Made by a program: the position numbers and the translations under genes. This document shows, piece by piece, positions 23,268 through 35,624 of a stretch of 64,000 nucleotides of DNA; position 1 is the stretch's first letter, and the number at the start of each line of letters is the position of its first letter. Location: assembly GCA_022495005.1 (NCBI GenBank), contig JAGYXB010000604.1, positions 92,466 through 156,465 on the forward strand, in the 5' to 3' direction. Under the pieces are notes generated by a model that did no database searches, was not told the origin of the DNA, and saw only the letters and a list, made by a program, of their open reading frames with translations. Source of the DNA: Rhyacophila brunnea. Taxonomy: Eukaryota > Arthropoda > Insecta > Trichoptera > Rhyacophilidae.

Positions 23268-23994
23268 CAGGGGGGACATGCTCAGCGTATGTCAAAATGG
23301 AGCTTTCATGCTATTTTCAAAGCATGATCCTGGACATTCCTTAAACGTTGTAGATAATCTATTTACATAATTTTGAAGCTTTATTATCATTTATATTTAT
23401 TTTATAAGCTATATCTTTGACCATTCAAATTTGATAAACATTCTACGAATAATGACGTTTGCTTTATAATAATTATTGACCTAAGAATAAGGTAGTATTT
23501 TTTTGAAATACGCCATTTCGATTGGCATTTCCCAGTGGCTAAGCTACAACATACGGCCGTATCCATAAATTGACAAACGATAAATGAAGTAGGGAGTAAG
23601 ATCATGTTAACGCGCGTGTTTAGATATAGCATAGCTTATAATCAGTATCTTTAAAATTATCTTTAAATGTGTAAATCTTGCCCATTTTTTTGAATAATAA
23701 AATGCCTAATTCTTGTCAAATTTGGGATCACTTAGATTATTATGGATGAATTAATTATCTATTGTCATTAAAAGAATACTATTTTATGTAATAAAATACT
23801 TTATGCAGTCATCAAATGTTTAAAATAAATATAAAGGCTAATAAGGCTTCAAAATTATTTAAATAGATTATCTACAACGTTTAAGGTATGTCTGGACATC
23901 ATGGAATTCATGCTTTCATCATTCATGCTTTGAAAATAGAAAAAAAGCTCCATTTTGACCCACGCTGAGCACGTCCGCCCTTAATCCGTATCCC
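23268..23994. mobile_element. Fold-back element, internally deleted relative of 57957-59356
   Basis: The left end 'ggggggacatgctcagcg' and the right end '...cgctgagcacgtccgccc' are inverted. Arms share 'ttaaacgttgtagataatct' and its inverse. The middle carries the same single-copy segment as one arm of the 58-kb palindrome: 'cctaagaataaggtagt', 'gctacaacatacggccgta', 'gtagggagtaa', 'acgcgcgtgttt', and 'cctaattcttgtcaaatttg'. It is therefore the same family with part of one arm missing. About 727 bp, no coding. Confidence 0.8.
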
Positions 23995-24485
23995 CTTAAA
24001 ATGGTCATTAAAAATTGTTCGGTAAAAACTACTTAGAGTGCGATGTTTTTCCTTATACAAACAAAAAATATCCTCTCTTAAAAATAGTTAAAAACATTTA
24101 AATACGATATTATATTGTTCTTCTCATAAACTTTGCATGTCATGTGATTATTACATAATAATATTACACAGCAGTGAAGGATAGAGATCCCAATTTGTAT
24201 TATTTGTACCTCTCAAGAAAGCTTGCACTCGCCCTTACGTATTACAACGTTCCCTACATTGGGCTCCATCGCCTCCCGGAGAGCATATTTGAAATATGGT
24301 GAAAATATATAATTCACTTTAAGTTGTTTTAATTTCAATATATTGATAATACTCGTATTAACTAATATTCGACGACGATTTAATGTCGGTTTTTATATTA
24401 GGACAAAAGTAAAATAATCATTCAAATTTGACATAGATTTACATGGAAAAATAAAAATATAGCCAAAATTCTTGACATTTGTTAG
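23995..24485. other. AT-rich stretch with no supported gene
   Basis: Nothing recognised. Confidence 0.45.
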
Positions 24486-24489
24486 TTTA

Positions 24490-24625
24490 ATGGCGTGGAC
24501 TGCAGGCTGCAAGTCACGTAGAAGGAGCGCCGCGACGCTCTTAACGACGCCACGCTCTCGTCCCGACGCCAGGCAATATTCTACGGACGCTGCTCGCCAT
24601 ACTACGGAGTACGTAGGAATTAGAC
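24490..24625. repeat. GC-rich repeat shared with 22910-23075
   Basis: Contains 'caggctgca', 'gagcgccgcgacgct', 'aacgacgccacgctct' and 'cgacgccaggcaatatt', in the same order as the 22.9-kb segment. GC content is far above the flanks. No repeat ends could be defined. Confidence 0.4.
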
Positions 24626-27599
24626 CGGCTGCTGCACAGGACTAGTACTTATCGAGATTTTGAAATATGCATGCATGCAAGGCTGTAATAAGGGAGCGTG
24701 TTTTACTCGTAGTCACTAGTCGAACGACATGTCCATAGATGTTTTTAGTTTTTAAAGCATATTAACGTCGTTGAGAATTACTTCTGTTTATTCTTAATAC
24801 ACCGCATTTTCACAGTTTCCTTAAAAATATATACTACAAAATACTGTGAAAAGGAAAAATACCTTTCAAAAAGATTGCATTGCGGTTGATTTTATCTGTG
24901 AATTTATATGTTTCTTTTTGAGATTTAATATTAAATAAATAGTGTTGATTCGATTCTTCCCATTTCTACTTTATGTGGATATGTATTAATTATTATAATT
25001 GACTTCGCATATTGGACACGGTTTTATACAACGAATTATTATTTTAATTAAGAAGTTGTAATTATTAGTGGGTATCTCATGTATTTAGTACGGGTTTTTA
25101 CAAATACTTAAAATATTAAAAAAAACATATTTATATATGAGCCTATTCTAGATAGGTAGGTAATAAGGTTTTTCTATCTTTTATTAAATTAATTTAACGA
25201 AAATTAACGGGATTCGTTGTCAGTATGCATTTACCACTGGTAAGTGCGCACAGTGCTTTAAGATACCAAAAGGCAAAGTCTGGGTCGCAAATTCTATCAA
25301 GTACCCTCAGTCGATAGTTTTATTATTTTTATTATATATAATAATTTATCTTACACAGATAATAAATGTAAAATGTATATTTTTTGGCCATCTTAAAAAA
25401 ATGCCGGTAATTATCAGTAAGCAAAAATTCTTTTTTTCTTCTTTATAATAAACATAATTTTACTAGAATAACAAATTGATTTCGCGAATATCTTACTTTT
25501 ATATTCATACATATCTGGTATATCTACATATAGAATAAGTAAATTACTATACAACGCTACCCTCGTACCCAAAAAATGAGCAAGGCGCTGACTTCTAATA
25601 CCAGAGGTTTCGGATTCAATTATTCATAGTGATGTTACAGTACATCAATGTAATTTAGGGTTATATAAGGCTGGGTGTTTCTGCAAGTCTTTCAAAACTA
25701 CTACTACACTACTTTAAATGTGCATCGTGGCCTGTTTTAGTGCTAGAAAAAAGAATAAATGGAAAAATATAATAATGAAACAATCAAATAAGTTAAAAAA
25801 TAACATTAATTTATTACATGTGTGATCTCTACTCTGTTGGTGGTTGGTAGTAGATTTATTTTCTAATAATAAACGTTGGAACAGCTGTTTGGTTCGTTCT
25901 CATAAAACCGATAAGATTAATGCGGGCAGACTCGAGGACTTGATGCAGTATCAGCGGCCGGTCGGCAGTCGTCTGGATCAGGGTACTCCAACTCTCTTCA
26001 AACTAATATCAAATACGAACGTTACCTATTTTTACATTACTATATCTTTTATTTTTTTGTTTTTCGGTATTTTTATTTTATAAATGCAATAATGTTTTAT
26101 TAGTTATATATCTAAAGGCTTTATTCGCGTACAATACTCATTAATTTCACTGACCATATCCTTAATTTTAGAGCAAAAATGATAATTTTCCTTTGTTTTT
26201 GTCACTCATAAATTCAATCTTTTATTACCAAATGTTTTTTTCTTGTACACAATTTAATTTCTCCATCCACTGTAATGCTAATCTTAATAACTGTTTAAAT
26301 TAATTATACTTTCTGTTTCTGACTGTTATTAAAACCATCACTTATTCATTAATTTCATATTCATAAATATTGTATAGTTCTATGACTGGTATTGTTGGTT
26401 GAACACAATAAACATAGAAAAACAGTCATATAAAATATACTTCCCGAGATAATAATAAACTTGTATTCTCTTTATTGGTGTTGGCTCTTAAGACTCTTCC
26501 ATTGTAGCGGACAAAAGCAGGACTTATTTTTTTTTATCAAGTATGCGAAATATAAACCTACCTATTACATAATATTGCATTTAGTATTAATTAAAGATAT
26601 ATTGGACATTGACGATTCAAAATAATAAAAAAGATTTTTCAAGAGATTCGGTATTCTATCGTATAATTTATAAAATAAGTTATCACAACGTAAAAATCCC
26701 ACCCCATCTTCTCAACACTAATTTAAAATTATACCAACTATACTTTTTTCATGCCTCCCATTCAACCCCCACCATACAGTATTGACAATAATTACAATTC
26801 TACACAAACTCACATTTTAAAATAGGTACTGATACATGGCAAAGTTTACGATGTGAGCAAAACACACAATACAAACAATATTTTTATATGTGGTAAATAC
26901 TAAGTAACATCCTATTGTACACATTAAAAATAAATGAGATTCAAAGTTCACTTAATTGAAAAGCTCTGCCCAAAAGCTCCTTTATTCAAACTGAATAGTT
27001 CCTGCAAGCCAAATTATTGCAATCAAACAAAGCTCAAAATTCATATTACATAGCTTTATTAACCAGAAATTTATTCCATATTAAATTAATTAATACATGA
27101 TAATTTAATAATATTATTTCCATTATAAAACAAAAGCGACGACGGGCTTTAAAACTCAATTCATTATTCAAGTAGATGAAAAAATATGTAACTATTAAAA
27201 TAATAAACTACTTTGAGAATGTACTTAACAAAATAATTATTTTCTGATTTCATAAATGTTATTTGAGTTACATATTCTTGTGTGCAAATGATAATATATT
27301 AAATTTATTAGATCCATTGTCGAAAAATAAAAGAAATAATCTAATATTTTGTTACTAAACACAATTATTTAGATTTATCTTCAATCAATATTAATTACTT
27401 AGTTTATCTCTAAAAACCTACAAACAAAGTACCTACATAGTGAACATTAGATAGCAAACATGCAAACAGAAAAGCATCAAATATTATTAAGTTTGTTTGA
27501 TTTTGAAAAAAATATGTAAAATGTACCTAATTATTATTTTATTCATAGTCCGATTCTGTAACACTAGAAAATTTTAAGAAGATATAAGAGTGAAATAAA
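24626..27599. other. Long AT-rich stretch with no supported gene
   Basis: The 79-codon plus-strand frame at 25844-26083 ends in a hydrophobic run (YFYITISFIFLFFGIFIL) that is explained by T-rich DNA. A weak tRNA-like segment lies at 25575-25630 ('gagcaaggcgctgacttc', 'ggtttcggattcaat'). A short segment at 25215-25285 resembles 2345-2415 loosely. Nothing is coding. Confidence 0.4.
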
Positions 27600-28045
27600 A
27601 AATAATTACAAGATAAAAAGAACTTTTTATATACAACGTTTTTAAATTTTCTGTTGAATCATATAAACTTGACTTGACTAGCTTAAACGATCAAAAAAAA
27701 TGAGCTTGATAGAAATATTGAATAAATATAGAATACTGAAATGTCCTTTTGACATTTCATATTGATTTCCATAGTAACGCACGTATATATTAATAATTCA
27801 GTTGCTAGGACCCCAGACCCCTAGCAACCAATAATGGTGTCGAAATAACTTTTCATACAAAACAGAATTAACTAAAAGTTAATTCAATTCTACTTAAAGA
27901 TGGCTAAAAGGCATGCATTGGCATCGTGTTCTGATAAATATTCTAAAAGTTTCAAATATCTAGCTAGTCGGGAAGTTAGTTAAAAATCGATTGCAATATT
28001 TGTACTGGATAAACAAGCACCGGACAAATAAGAATACGACCTAAT
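27600..28045. repeat. 450-bp family repeat, copy 3
   Basis: The most complete copy of the word series described at 6075-6590. It keeps the 'gacttgactagctta' block shared with copy 2 and the 'tttgacatttcatattgatt' block. The right edge is diverged. Confidence 0.75.
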
Positions 28046-28665
28046 AAAATCAATACATTTATTTCCATTAAAGACATTTATAATATGATTCTTTCAACCG
28101 AGAGATACTATATGATATGTATGTGAGTATTGAGTATTTTATATAATAATAATATGTACTATATTTTATACTTATCCAAACCAAAGTTATTCTATAACCC
28201 ATTGAAAACTAAGTACAAAACGTTTGCGTTAAATGTTACAGAAATAATAGCTATAATCGTCAGGTTTGTTTTACTTACTAGGTATATCGTGGTAATATTA
28301 AACTCTAGATTTTGTTTTTTTTTATTTACTTTGAATTATATCGATAATACATCAATTATTGTATTATTAATAATAAATATAATAAAGTAATATAACAATT
28401 CTGCATATATAATAAAGTATAAAGTTTCCCAAATTCTGATATTTATCTGGCAAGATATTTGAAATATATGATTTATTATCGTTTTGATTGTATAACCACT
28501 ATTTTCGTATACTGGGAATAATGAAACATCGCATATACTCAAGGAAAGATATATAATTTAACGAACAAAGACTCTCAAATTTGTGATAGTCATCTGAGAA
28601 GGATTTCGCTTTGGAAGTTCGTTGCGAGCTTCCATTGCATGTCAAGTTATCGGATGGACCGAAGC
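28046..28665. other. AT-rich stretch with no supported gene
   Basis: Frames at 28130-28390 (+) and 28336-28542 (-) are A/T-driven. A GC-richer bit at 28585-28660 is unremarkable. Confidence 0.4.
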
Positions 28666-28670
28666 ATTTT

Positions 28671-28716
28671 ACATCTAGACTAGACTAGAACTTGACTTGA
28701 GAATCTAGACTAGACG
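28671..28716 (+). repeat. Cluster of TCTAGACTAGA words
   Basis: 'atctagactagactagaact' and 'gaatctagactagacg' occur 20 bp apart, giving several overlapping CTAGAC units. Too short to classify as a satellite. Confidence 0.45.
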
Positions 28717-28943
28717 AAAAACGACTCTAATAAATCTTCACTAGACAATTTGTCTACGTATGTACACCATAAGCTCAATTTTACACACTTATAAAATATA
28801 TTATCATATGTTACCAACGTATTTATATTATACTTTCATCATAATCAGTACATAATTGGTCAATTCATGTCATTTAACGAAATCATCCAAGAAAAATATT
28901 TTATAAGCTATTTGAACATATTTTCCTTTCGATAATTTGTCAA

Positions 28944-29385
28944 ATGAATATTTTCCGACTGCCTTTCTATAAGGCAGGCTTACTTTTCACTCTCTTGAGA
29001 AACATTTGCCTGATATCGCGAGGGATGGTTTCTAATCCTGGTGTCCTAATGAATTTGAATTTGAATTTACATGCGGCTGTCAATTACCTACGTGGTCGCA
29101 GCCATGATTTATTCTGGGTCGGAACCGTTTCCTCGTATCAAGCCTCAGGCACCATTAGCGAGGGGTGCAAGACTAGTCAATGCGCTCCCCAAAGACGTAT
29201 ACATTTTTATTGACGTGCAGTTTATTTTTTATTCGAAAGTTTAGTTTTCTGTATAATTATTCTCATCTCCTCTCTTGTGAGGGTAATATTTGTTATAATG
29301 TAAATCTCATGTTGTGAACGTCTTGAATTTAGATTTGTTATGTCCACAATATTTTGTTTTCTTAAATAAATAAATTACTAGAATG
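28944..29385 (+). pseudogene. 3' end of a non-LTR retrotransposon (CR1/jockey-like) with frameshifted ORF2 C-terminus
   Basis: From about 29085 the frame reads LRGRSHDLFWVGTVSSYQA, the same as in the copy at 14346-14716. After 'caagcctc' the frame shifts by one base, and the other frame continues QAPLARGARLVNALPKDVYI, completing the family's RLVNAL motif. The 3' UTR holds 'cttgtgagggtaatatt', 'gtaaatctcatgttgtgaac', 'gttatgtccacaat' and ends 'cttaaataaataaat'. The 5' limit is uncertain: sequence before 29055 is not shared with the other copy. Confidence 0.65.
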
Positions 29386-30479
29386 TTATTTTGTGTATAT
29401 TAATGTAAACAACTCATCTACCAGTGGTGGTTCATCCATACATGCGGAGAATACGGCACATGTTTTATAATAATTATAAAATGAAAAGGATTTTTTTCGT
29501 GTAGTATCTATGTAGAATGGTGTCAGAGTCTTATGGCAGTGCACGCGATTCATTTAGGTGTTGGTATCGTTACTTTTAAATGACATTAACACCATTCCAA
29601 CGTGATTTCGTCGTGGCCGCAATGCCAAAGAATCTGTCCTTCCTGTGCATATTTATCATTATACCCATATTTAGCTTATTATGTCATTATAGTTTAGAAG
29701 GATAATCCAATGCTACCTAGACAAGTTACTGTTTCAGGGTTTATTAAAATGTTTAAATTGACGAGAGGGGGATGAAAATATATAAAAACTACTATGAAAA
29801 TTAAAAAACCATCACAAGAAATTTTGTCTAATAGTCTATTCTAATAATAGTTATTGAATTATCAGCTTCAAAAGTCGTGAATTAAAATAATAAATTAACT
29901 TTGCGATTATGTAATTATAAATAATGATATTACACAATATAGAGGTTTTTTTTACGATACTCGGTTATTCTCATTAAGTCTATGTAGGTATTACCCAAAG
30001 ATTGAATACAAAACAATCTGAAAATTCAAATTAACCGCATGATTTAAACCTGTGACTCAATTATTAAGCCGAATCTAACGATTTCTACTCTGCGTTGGAC
30101 GGCTGAATAGGGTTGATATATTTTTAAAATGTTTTCCATACATACAACATTGTATAACAACGTTGTATAATATTTTGATGGACCATTCCAAATTTGAAAG
30201 AACGCACCATATTTCAATTTCAAAATTAATTTTACTCATCGGTTGCATTCAGCTATCTGCTATACCATTAATGACATCTTTTGAACCAATGATTCGGCCA
30301 TCACAGTGGGCATCTTTTCTCTTACACCAAGTAATACCGGGTAGCTAGTCATAATATTAAAGCTAACTGAATGAATAAGTAGATGGTTGCCGTTTTGTAG
30401 TTTATTATTAATGAATTCTTTCTCTTGGTCTAAAAATTCCAATTTTAAACACGGAAAAGTGCATTTTGCCGCCTGCACC
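29386..30479. other. AT-rich stretch with no supported gene
   Basis: Frames at 30163-30348 (+) and 30260-30481 (-) are not recognised and lie on each other's opposite strand. Confidence 0.4.
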
Positions 30480-30760
30480 ACCGCTCATTTCCGTCGTACC
30501 GCCCGCTGCACTATTTACACGTTGTGATAGCACACGAGCCTGAAAGAAGACGCACATCGATCAATGTCGGGAAAACCCCGTTCCATTCGCGCCCGCCGGG
30601 CAATTCCCGCCCACTCTTCCCGGCCGCTGGCGTGGGCGGCAGATGCACTTATCGTTTTGTGCAGTGGGTGGGTGGGGAGGCGGCTGAGCCTCTACACCCT
30701 GCTACGAAATAGCACCGACTTTCGGCCCTGGTATAAGCGAAAGGGATTAGCTACTTGATT
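30480..30760. promoter_or_regulatory. CpG- and GC-rich island; candidate promoter or regulatory element
   Basis: About 280 bp, strongly GC-rich with many CG dinucleotides ('gcccgccgggcaattcccgc', 'cccggccgctggcgtgggcg'), in otherwise AT-rich DNA. Two plus-strand frames (30524-30712, 30564-30758) stay open mainly because GC-rich DNA has few stops. A CpG-island-type promoter or a GC-rich transposon core would both fit. No TATA box or splice donor with a long frame is evident. Confidence 0.25.
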
Positions 30761-31559
30761 AGGTCGTGGTCATACGTTCGTTAGTTGGACGAAACGTATA
30801 TATAAAAAACCATCGAATACTCCATGAATAAATGATATATTTTAACACTACAACGAGCCATGAGTCCCAATAACTTTTGCGTAGTCTTATTTTTCTTTTT
30901 CTTCTTGTACCATATCCTATAGTTATAGTTAGAGAAAATTGATACAACACAACAATTCCCTGGATAGTTTTTTGCGGCCTTCCAAAACACTAAAATCCAT
31001 AGCCGGTGTGTAATAGTAGCAGTGAATTAATAATAGAAACACCCAGACTTGAAAATATTACAAAAATATATTGTGACATAACCAAAAATCGAAATCTGTA
31101 AACTCTTGTATGAGAAGCTGAGATTGCTGAATAGACGTGCGAAGTTTATGTACTGCTGATTAAAACTATATGAGACCCGTTAATCAGTCATACATCATCT
31201 TCCACGCGAATAAGTAATGACTGACTGAAGACATCATGGTTTCAGTCCTACAAACATATCTGAATAACGGTCAAAAATGGAACTACGAAATACCATATGG
31301 ACGCCATTTTGAAAATTATTCAAATGTCAGATTCTGTCCAGTTGCGAGTCTATATTGGGTAGTTTGCGACAGTGGCTCCCCCCATCCTATTCCTAGATAA
31401 GTTTGTATGTCTTTAAAAAGATTAATTCATGACCACTGTACAGGAAAGATTCAGAATATTCTCCGTGAACGCATTCAAGGATAAATATTGTTGTTCATGA
31501 CTCGAATGACCTAATCAATCAGAACTAATTGTAATTGATGCATTCGTAAAATAGGGTCT
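30761..31559. other. AT-rich stretch with no supported gene
   Basis: Nothing recognised. Confidence 0.45.
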
Positions 31560-31755
31560 ACTTAGCTCGTTCGGTGTACTTCCATATCTTTACTTTATAA
31601 TTTTTGTATTTACTCTTTATACTGTTTTTCTAATCCTGTACTTATCTATTTCTTTGTTTTTTATACTGGTTATACTATTTTTTTTATTTTAAATGTCTTG
31701 TTGTGAAGGTTTAAAATTTCTAATTTACTAAACATATAGTGAATAAACATAAATA
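31560..31755 (+). mobile_element. 3' UTR of a CR1/jockey-like non-LTR element, diverged
   Basis: Carries 'tcttgttgtgaaggttt' and a tail 'tgaataaacataaataattt', like the 3' UTRs at 14346-14716 and 29055-29385, preceded by the same T-rich run. No ORF2 remnant is visible upstream. Confidence 0.45.
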
Positions 31756-32285
31756 ATTTATTATTTGTAAGTTTGTTGAAAAAACATTAATATATACTAC
31801 AAAGGTATCACGGTATTTGATCCTAGATGGTTTTTTGGTAAATAAACATCCCACAAAATAAATTAACCTTTAAGGTGATAATATGTAGATTAAACTGGAT
31901 TAAACAGATTGTTTAACGATTACATGACTAATTTTCCATATCAATAGACTATGTACGTCAAATTTGAAATGATATGTATATATAGCAAATATAATAACTG
32001 TTTATAAACCCTATACTAATAGCTTATTGATAATCGGCAACTATGTACTCAATAAAAACTAAACTAATAAAAAAAAAATCTTATTATACAGGGTCTCTCT
32101 GGGAGAAAGATTAAGATGGGTGGAAGTTGGGACTTACATAATAAATATAATAAGTTATTAATAAAATCTAGAAATGTATTAATAAGATTTTTTAAATCGA
32201 TAAAAGAAACAGTAACTTAGGAACATTAAAAACCGCTGCGGATTTACGATCGCGTCAGCCTTTGCTAATTGGTATTTCGAGTCTA
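31756..32285. other. AT-rich stretch with no supported gene
   Basis: Nothing recognised. Confidence 0.45.
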
Positions 32286-32565
32286 CACGGCGATACATAA
32301 CACTAGAGCAGAGTCGGCGTAAGGCCGGGCGCCGAACTAACAACCTCCAGGGCCGGAGTAGGCAGCGGGCAGATCGTGGGGTGGCCGGGCCGCCGAAACG
32401 TGACCGTGGGGGTGCATCGCCGCTTTTGTGCGCGTCGCCCGAACAAAGTAAAAGGGGTGTATTGATTTCACCTCCTGAGGGAAATTGTGCACGCTTACGG
32501 AAGGGGGTGGGTGGGTTTTTTGTACACTATCTTCTCTCGTGTCCATCGTAGCATCAGGCATGATA
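32286..32565. promoter_or_regulatory. GC-rich island; candidate regulatory element
   Basis: GC-rich with CG words ('aaggccgggcgccgaac', 'ggtggccgggccgccgaaac', 'catcgccgc', 'gtgcgcgtcgcccg'). The minus-strand frame 32337-32561 (74 codons, Pro/His-rich) stays open because of composition. No repeat partner in the window. Confidence 0.2.
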
Positions 32566-32849
32566 AGGCTTTAGACTCTACCGATCCTCAATTTAATTAA
32601 TAAAAATATTTTCAACGAAATCAAATCCGCAGAGAAAATCTACAATAAAAATATCGGATTCAAGGATCTTGAGCCAATCGGTTGATTGTTCATTAATTTA
32701 TTTTATTACAATAGTATTTACTTAGTAGAACGACATTACTTTATTATAAAATTGATCATTCGTTTATCTAAAATAATTCTCTTGACTTACGTAGTGCAAT
32801 ATATGTGACTTTGAAAAACTTTAGAAACATACCAAGAAATATTCTGTAA

Positions 32850-32930
32850 AAAAAATGGATTTAAACTCACATCCTTCACTGCCCGGGTGAGTATTCTTAA
32901 TCAATAACCGATCGATCCAACATTGTGTTT
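32850..32930 (-). repeat. tRNA-like SINE head, minus strand, degenerate
   Basis: The minus-strand reading has 'ggttattgattaagaata' as A-box region and 'atgtgagtttaaatccat' as B-box region, spaced as in a tRNA. It is diverged and has no recognisable body. Confidence 0.35.
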
Positions 32931-33297
32931 ATTCTATAATAAGTCGCATGTGATATTCCTAAATCTTCTGTATTTCATTAATTGCTCGATGGTAACGGTT
33001 TTAAATTCTAATTAATAAGAATTTTGTACTATTCCATAAAATATAATATTATCTAAAATTATTTATTTTGTAAATAGCACACTTTAAGCAATTTTTATTA
33101 GATTTAATATATTGTTTTGTAAAGGGTATTTATTTTGATTAATAGAAATTTTATTAGAGCCTGGAGAAGTCTAAAAGTCTTAATAATGCAATATTAACCA
33201 TCTTTTAATACTATAGTATCTAGTAAGAAAAACTTTTATATTTTTCGCATATAAAGTAATAGATCCTGAAGATGCCAAAAAGCATACAAAAATTAGA

Positions 33298-33340
33298 ACA
33301 AGGGCCGTCAACCTTTTCAAACTTATGGACCATTTCAATT
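33298..33340 (+). mobile_element. hAT-like terminus fragment
   Basis: 'agggccgtcaacctttt' resembles the 'cagtggtcggtaacctttt' end at 52480, a common hAT end pattern. No matching second end was found, and the AT-rich sequence to 33600 may be the interior. Confidence 0.3.
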
Positions 33341-35314
33341 ATTCGTTCTAATACTGAAGCCGCAAGTACCTAATACATTTTAATGATAATTTACAATTTA
33401 AATCAAAATGATCAAAACGCATCGAAATACATTAGGAAAAAATAAAAAATAAATCTACTATGTAACTATATTATATATTTTCATCGTAATATGACGAAGC
33501 AATGTATTATTGTTATTTTTATTATTAAAATATGAATATAATTTTTTTTCTCGGATCTACTACTTTTTAGTTTAAAAAAAGGATAAATAGCCAATTATTA
33601 AAATTACGAAATATACAAGTGTATGGATTTACTGCTGACAATACGTATTATCACGACCATAACAAGAAAATGCACTGTAAACATATTGTATTATCATGCA
33701 AGTAGCAAGATTGCATGCATGAATCAAAAAAGTTTGGAAGCTTCTGAATTTTCACGCGACAGTTGGGATGTGTTCTATATCTGCGCCTGCGCAGCAGAAC
33801 TACAGCGGCTATCCTGCCGGTAAAAAATCGAACTGCACCGCGAAGACACATTTTGAGGTTAACCGGTTTTCATGGCCTGTCAGATAGTACTATAAAATGA
33901 CAACATCGCGTCTCGCTTACTCTTGGTGAATGAGATTGGTGAGACAGTCAGCACTTTTACGTATAAACAGTTATTATCGCGATAGTTTCAAATACACACT
34001 ATTGCTGCAAATAAATCCATGCACGTTTTAAGGCGATATTGTAATAATATCAGTTTATCTTTGAATTAAAAATAATGTGTTTTTAGTAGAGTTTTAAAAA
34101 TGAAGTAGGTACCTATATTATTTATTTTTTGTAATCTGACACTAGATGCCTCCAATGAACATACAAAAAGTAGCACTGCACTTTGCCTTAAAAAAATTAA
34201 ATACGCCGATATATCAAGTATTTTACTTAACCCACTTGACGTGTATAAAGAAGCTTATCTTGATGTATAAATGCTTGTATAGTATAAAATTGAGTGGATA
34301 AATAGTTGAAATTACCTCGATAAATAATAGATTATTTTTCTCGAAGTTGTAAAGTATTTTGAAGCAGCCTCGCACAAAAGAAAAGATGCAGGAAGAACCA
34401 TCTTCAGACACGAGAAAGAAAAATACGAAAACTTATCTCTTTGTTATTTTGAATTATCTTGAAAATCTAGTTCTTCAGGCGCTAGGATTCAGCATAGTGA
34501 TGGGATTTTGGGAATAAAGTAACTAATCTTGACACTGAACATAAAATTAACTTTATTTTATTTTGATTTTCTCAAACTATTTCGAATACCTAGGTATTTA
34601 CCTACCTATTATCAAAATCAATATTTCAATAAAATCAAATTCAGTAAAATTAACTGAAGGTAGGTGAATGATTCACATTATACAACAAATGCAATAGCCT
34701 ATCTAATATTCTTACAAACACTACATATTATAACATATAGACGTAGGTACTCATAAAACTTATAATACTGTCAAAATATTTTCTCTTTGATTCAACGTTG
34801 CAACTATTAATTTCCAAGCTACTTACGCACAAAATACAATATGTATATTGAATTTTATTTGTCTGGTGATGCTTTTTAGTGGACTGTAGGAAGAGGGATT
34901 TTAGATGTTGGCGGAGGGTTACACACGGTCCAGACACTAACCTTTGATGTTGAGATGGCTGGAGCTGGTTCCGTGTCCACGTACTCACACAATTATTACG
35001 ATTACTCTAACGGTCACACTGTACTTGTGGCGGATGAATGGGTAATGAATTTATAATTGTTCTCGAATTACGGTGATTGACGCAGCGTTGATTGAACCGT
35101 AACTCGTAATTTTAATATTGATTTGATGACGCTACAGCGATCAAACTAGTGCAAATCTTGACGCTCTCGTGGTCTACAGGTAACTGCAGCTTTAAAGAAG
35201 GGTTGAACTGACACTCGCTAATTTATTGATTAAAGTGTCTAGCTAGATGACAATATTAAAACACTTGCAACCAACAATTTTATTTATCACGAGTAAATAA
35301 ATTTGACAACCCAC
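33341..35314. other. AT-rich stretch with no supported gene
   Basis: Opposite-strand frames at 33623-33823 and 33651-33851 cover a GC-richer patch (33760-33850) with a basic RRRRYRTHP stretch on the minus strand. I could not confirm a family. Nothing else is supported. Confidence 0.35.
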
Positions 35315-35450
35315 AATGGCTGCAAGGCTTAAGCGTTTGCCTATAGCGTCATGGGTCCCGGGTTTGAAACCCGGGACTGGAAAATTCATAATATGTTGTT
35401 TTTCAACGTGTGTTTTGATCAGAGTATGGACCTAATAGGTTGTACAAGTA
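35315..35450 (+). repeat. SINE family A, head and linker, 3'-truncated
   Basis: The head has A-box region 'ggcttaagcgtttgcctat' and B box 'ggtttgaaacc' (35361-35371), then 'gggactggaaaatt', linker 'tttttcaacgtgtgtttt' and body start 'agtatggacctaataggtt'. The conserved 'agtggctaacat' body is missing. Confidence 0.65.
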
Positions 35451-35624
35451 CACGTACGTTACAACATAGTGACCTTGACACCAGTTAGTAATTAAGGTTA
35501 TTTAATACTTTGATTTAAAATATAAACGTCGATTGCCTAATAAGTAACGTAATTTAGAAAACGATTCAAAGATTATTGTAAAAACATTAGTTAACTTCGT
35601 CGCGATTATATACGAAAAACACGT
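35451..35624. other. AT-rich spacer between two SINEs
   Basis: Nothing recognised. Confidence 0.4.

Noticed and set aside
25844..26083. Small membrane protein
   Set aside because: The hydrophobic end comes from a T-rich run; no upstream or conservation support.
33651..33851. Minus-strand ORF with RRRRYRTHP, considered as a PIF/Harbinger nuclease fragment
   Set aside because: The likeness rests on a short basic stretch only; no further motif follows.
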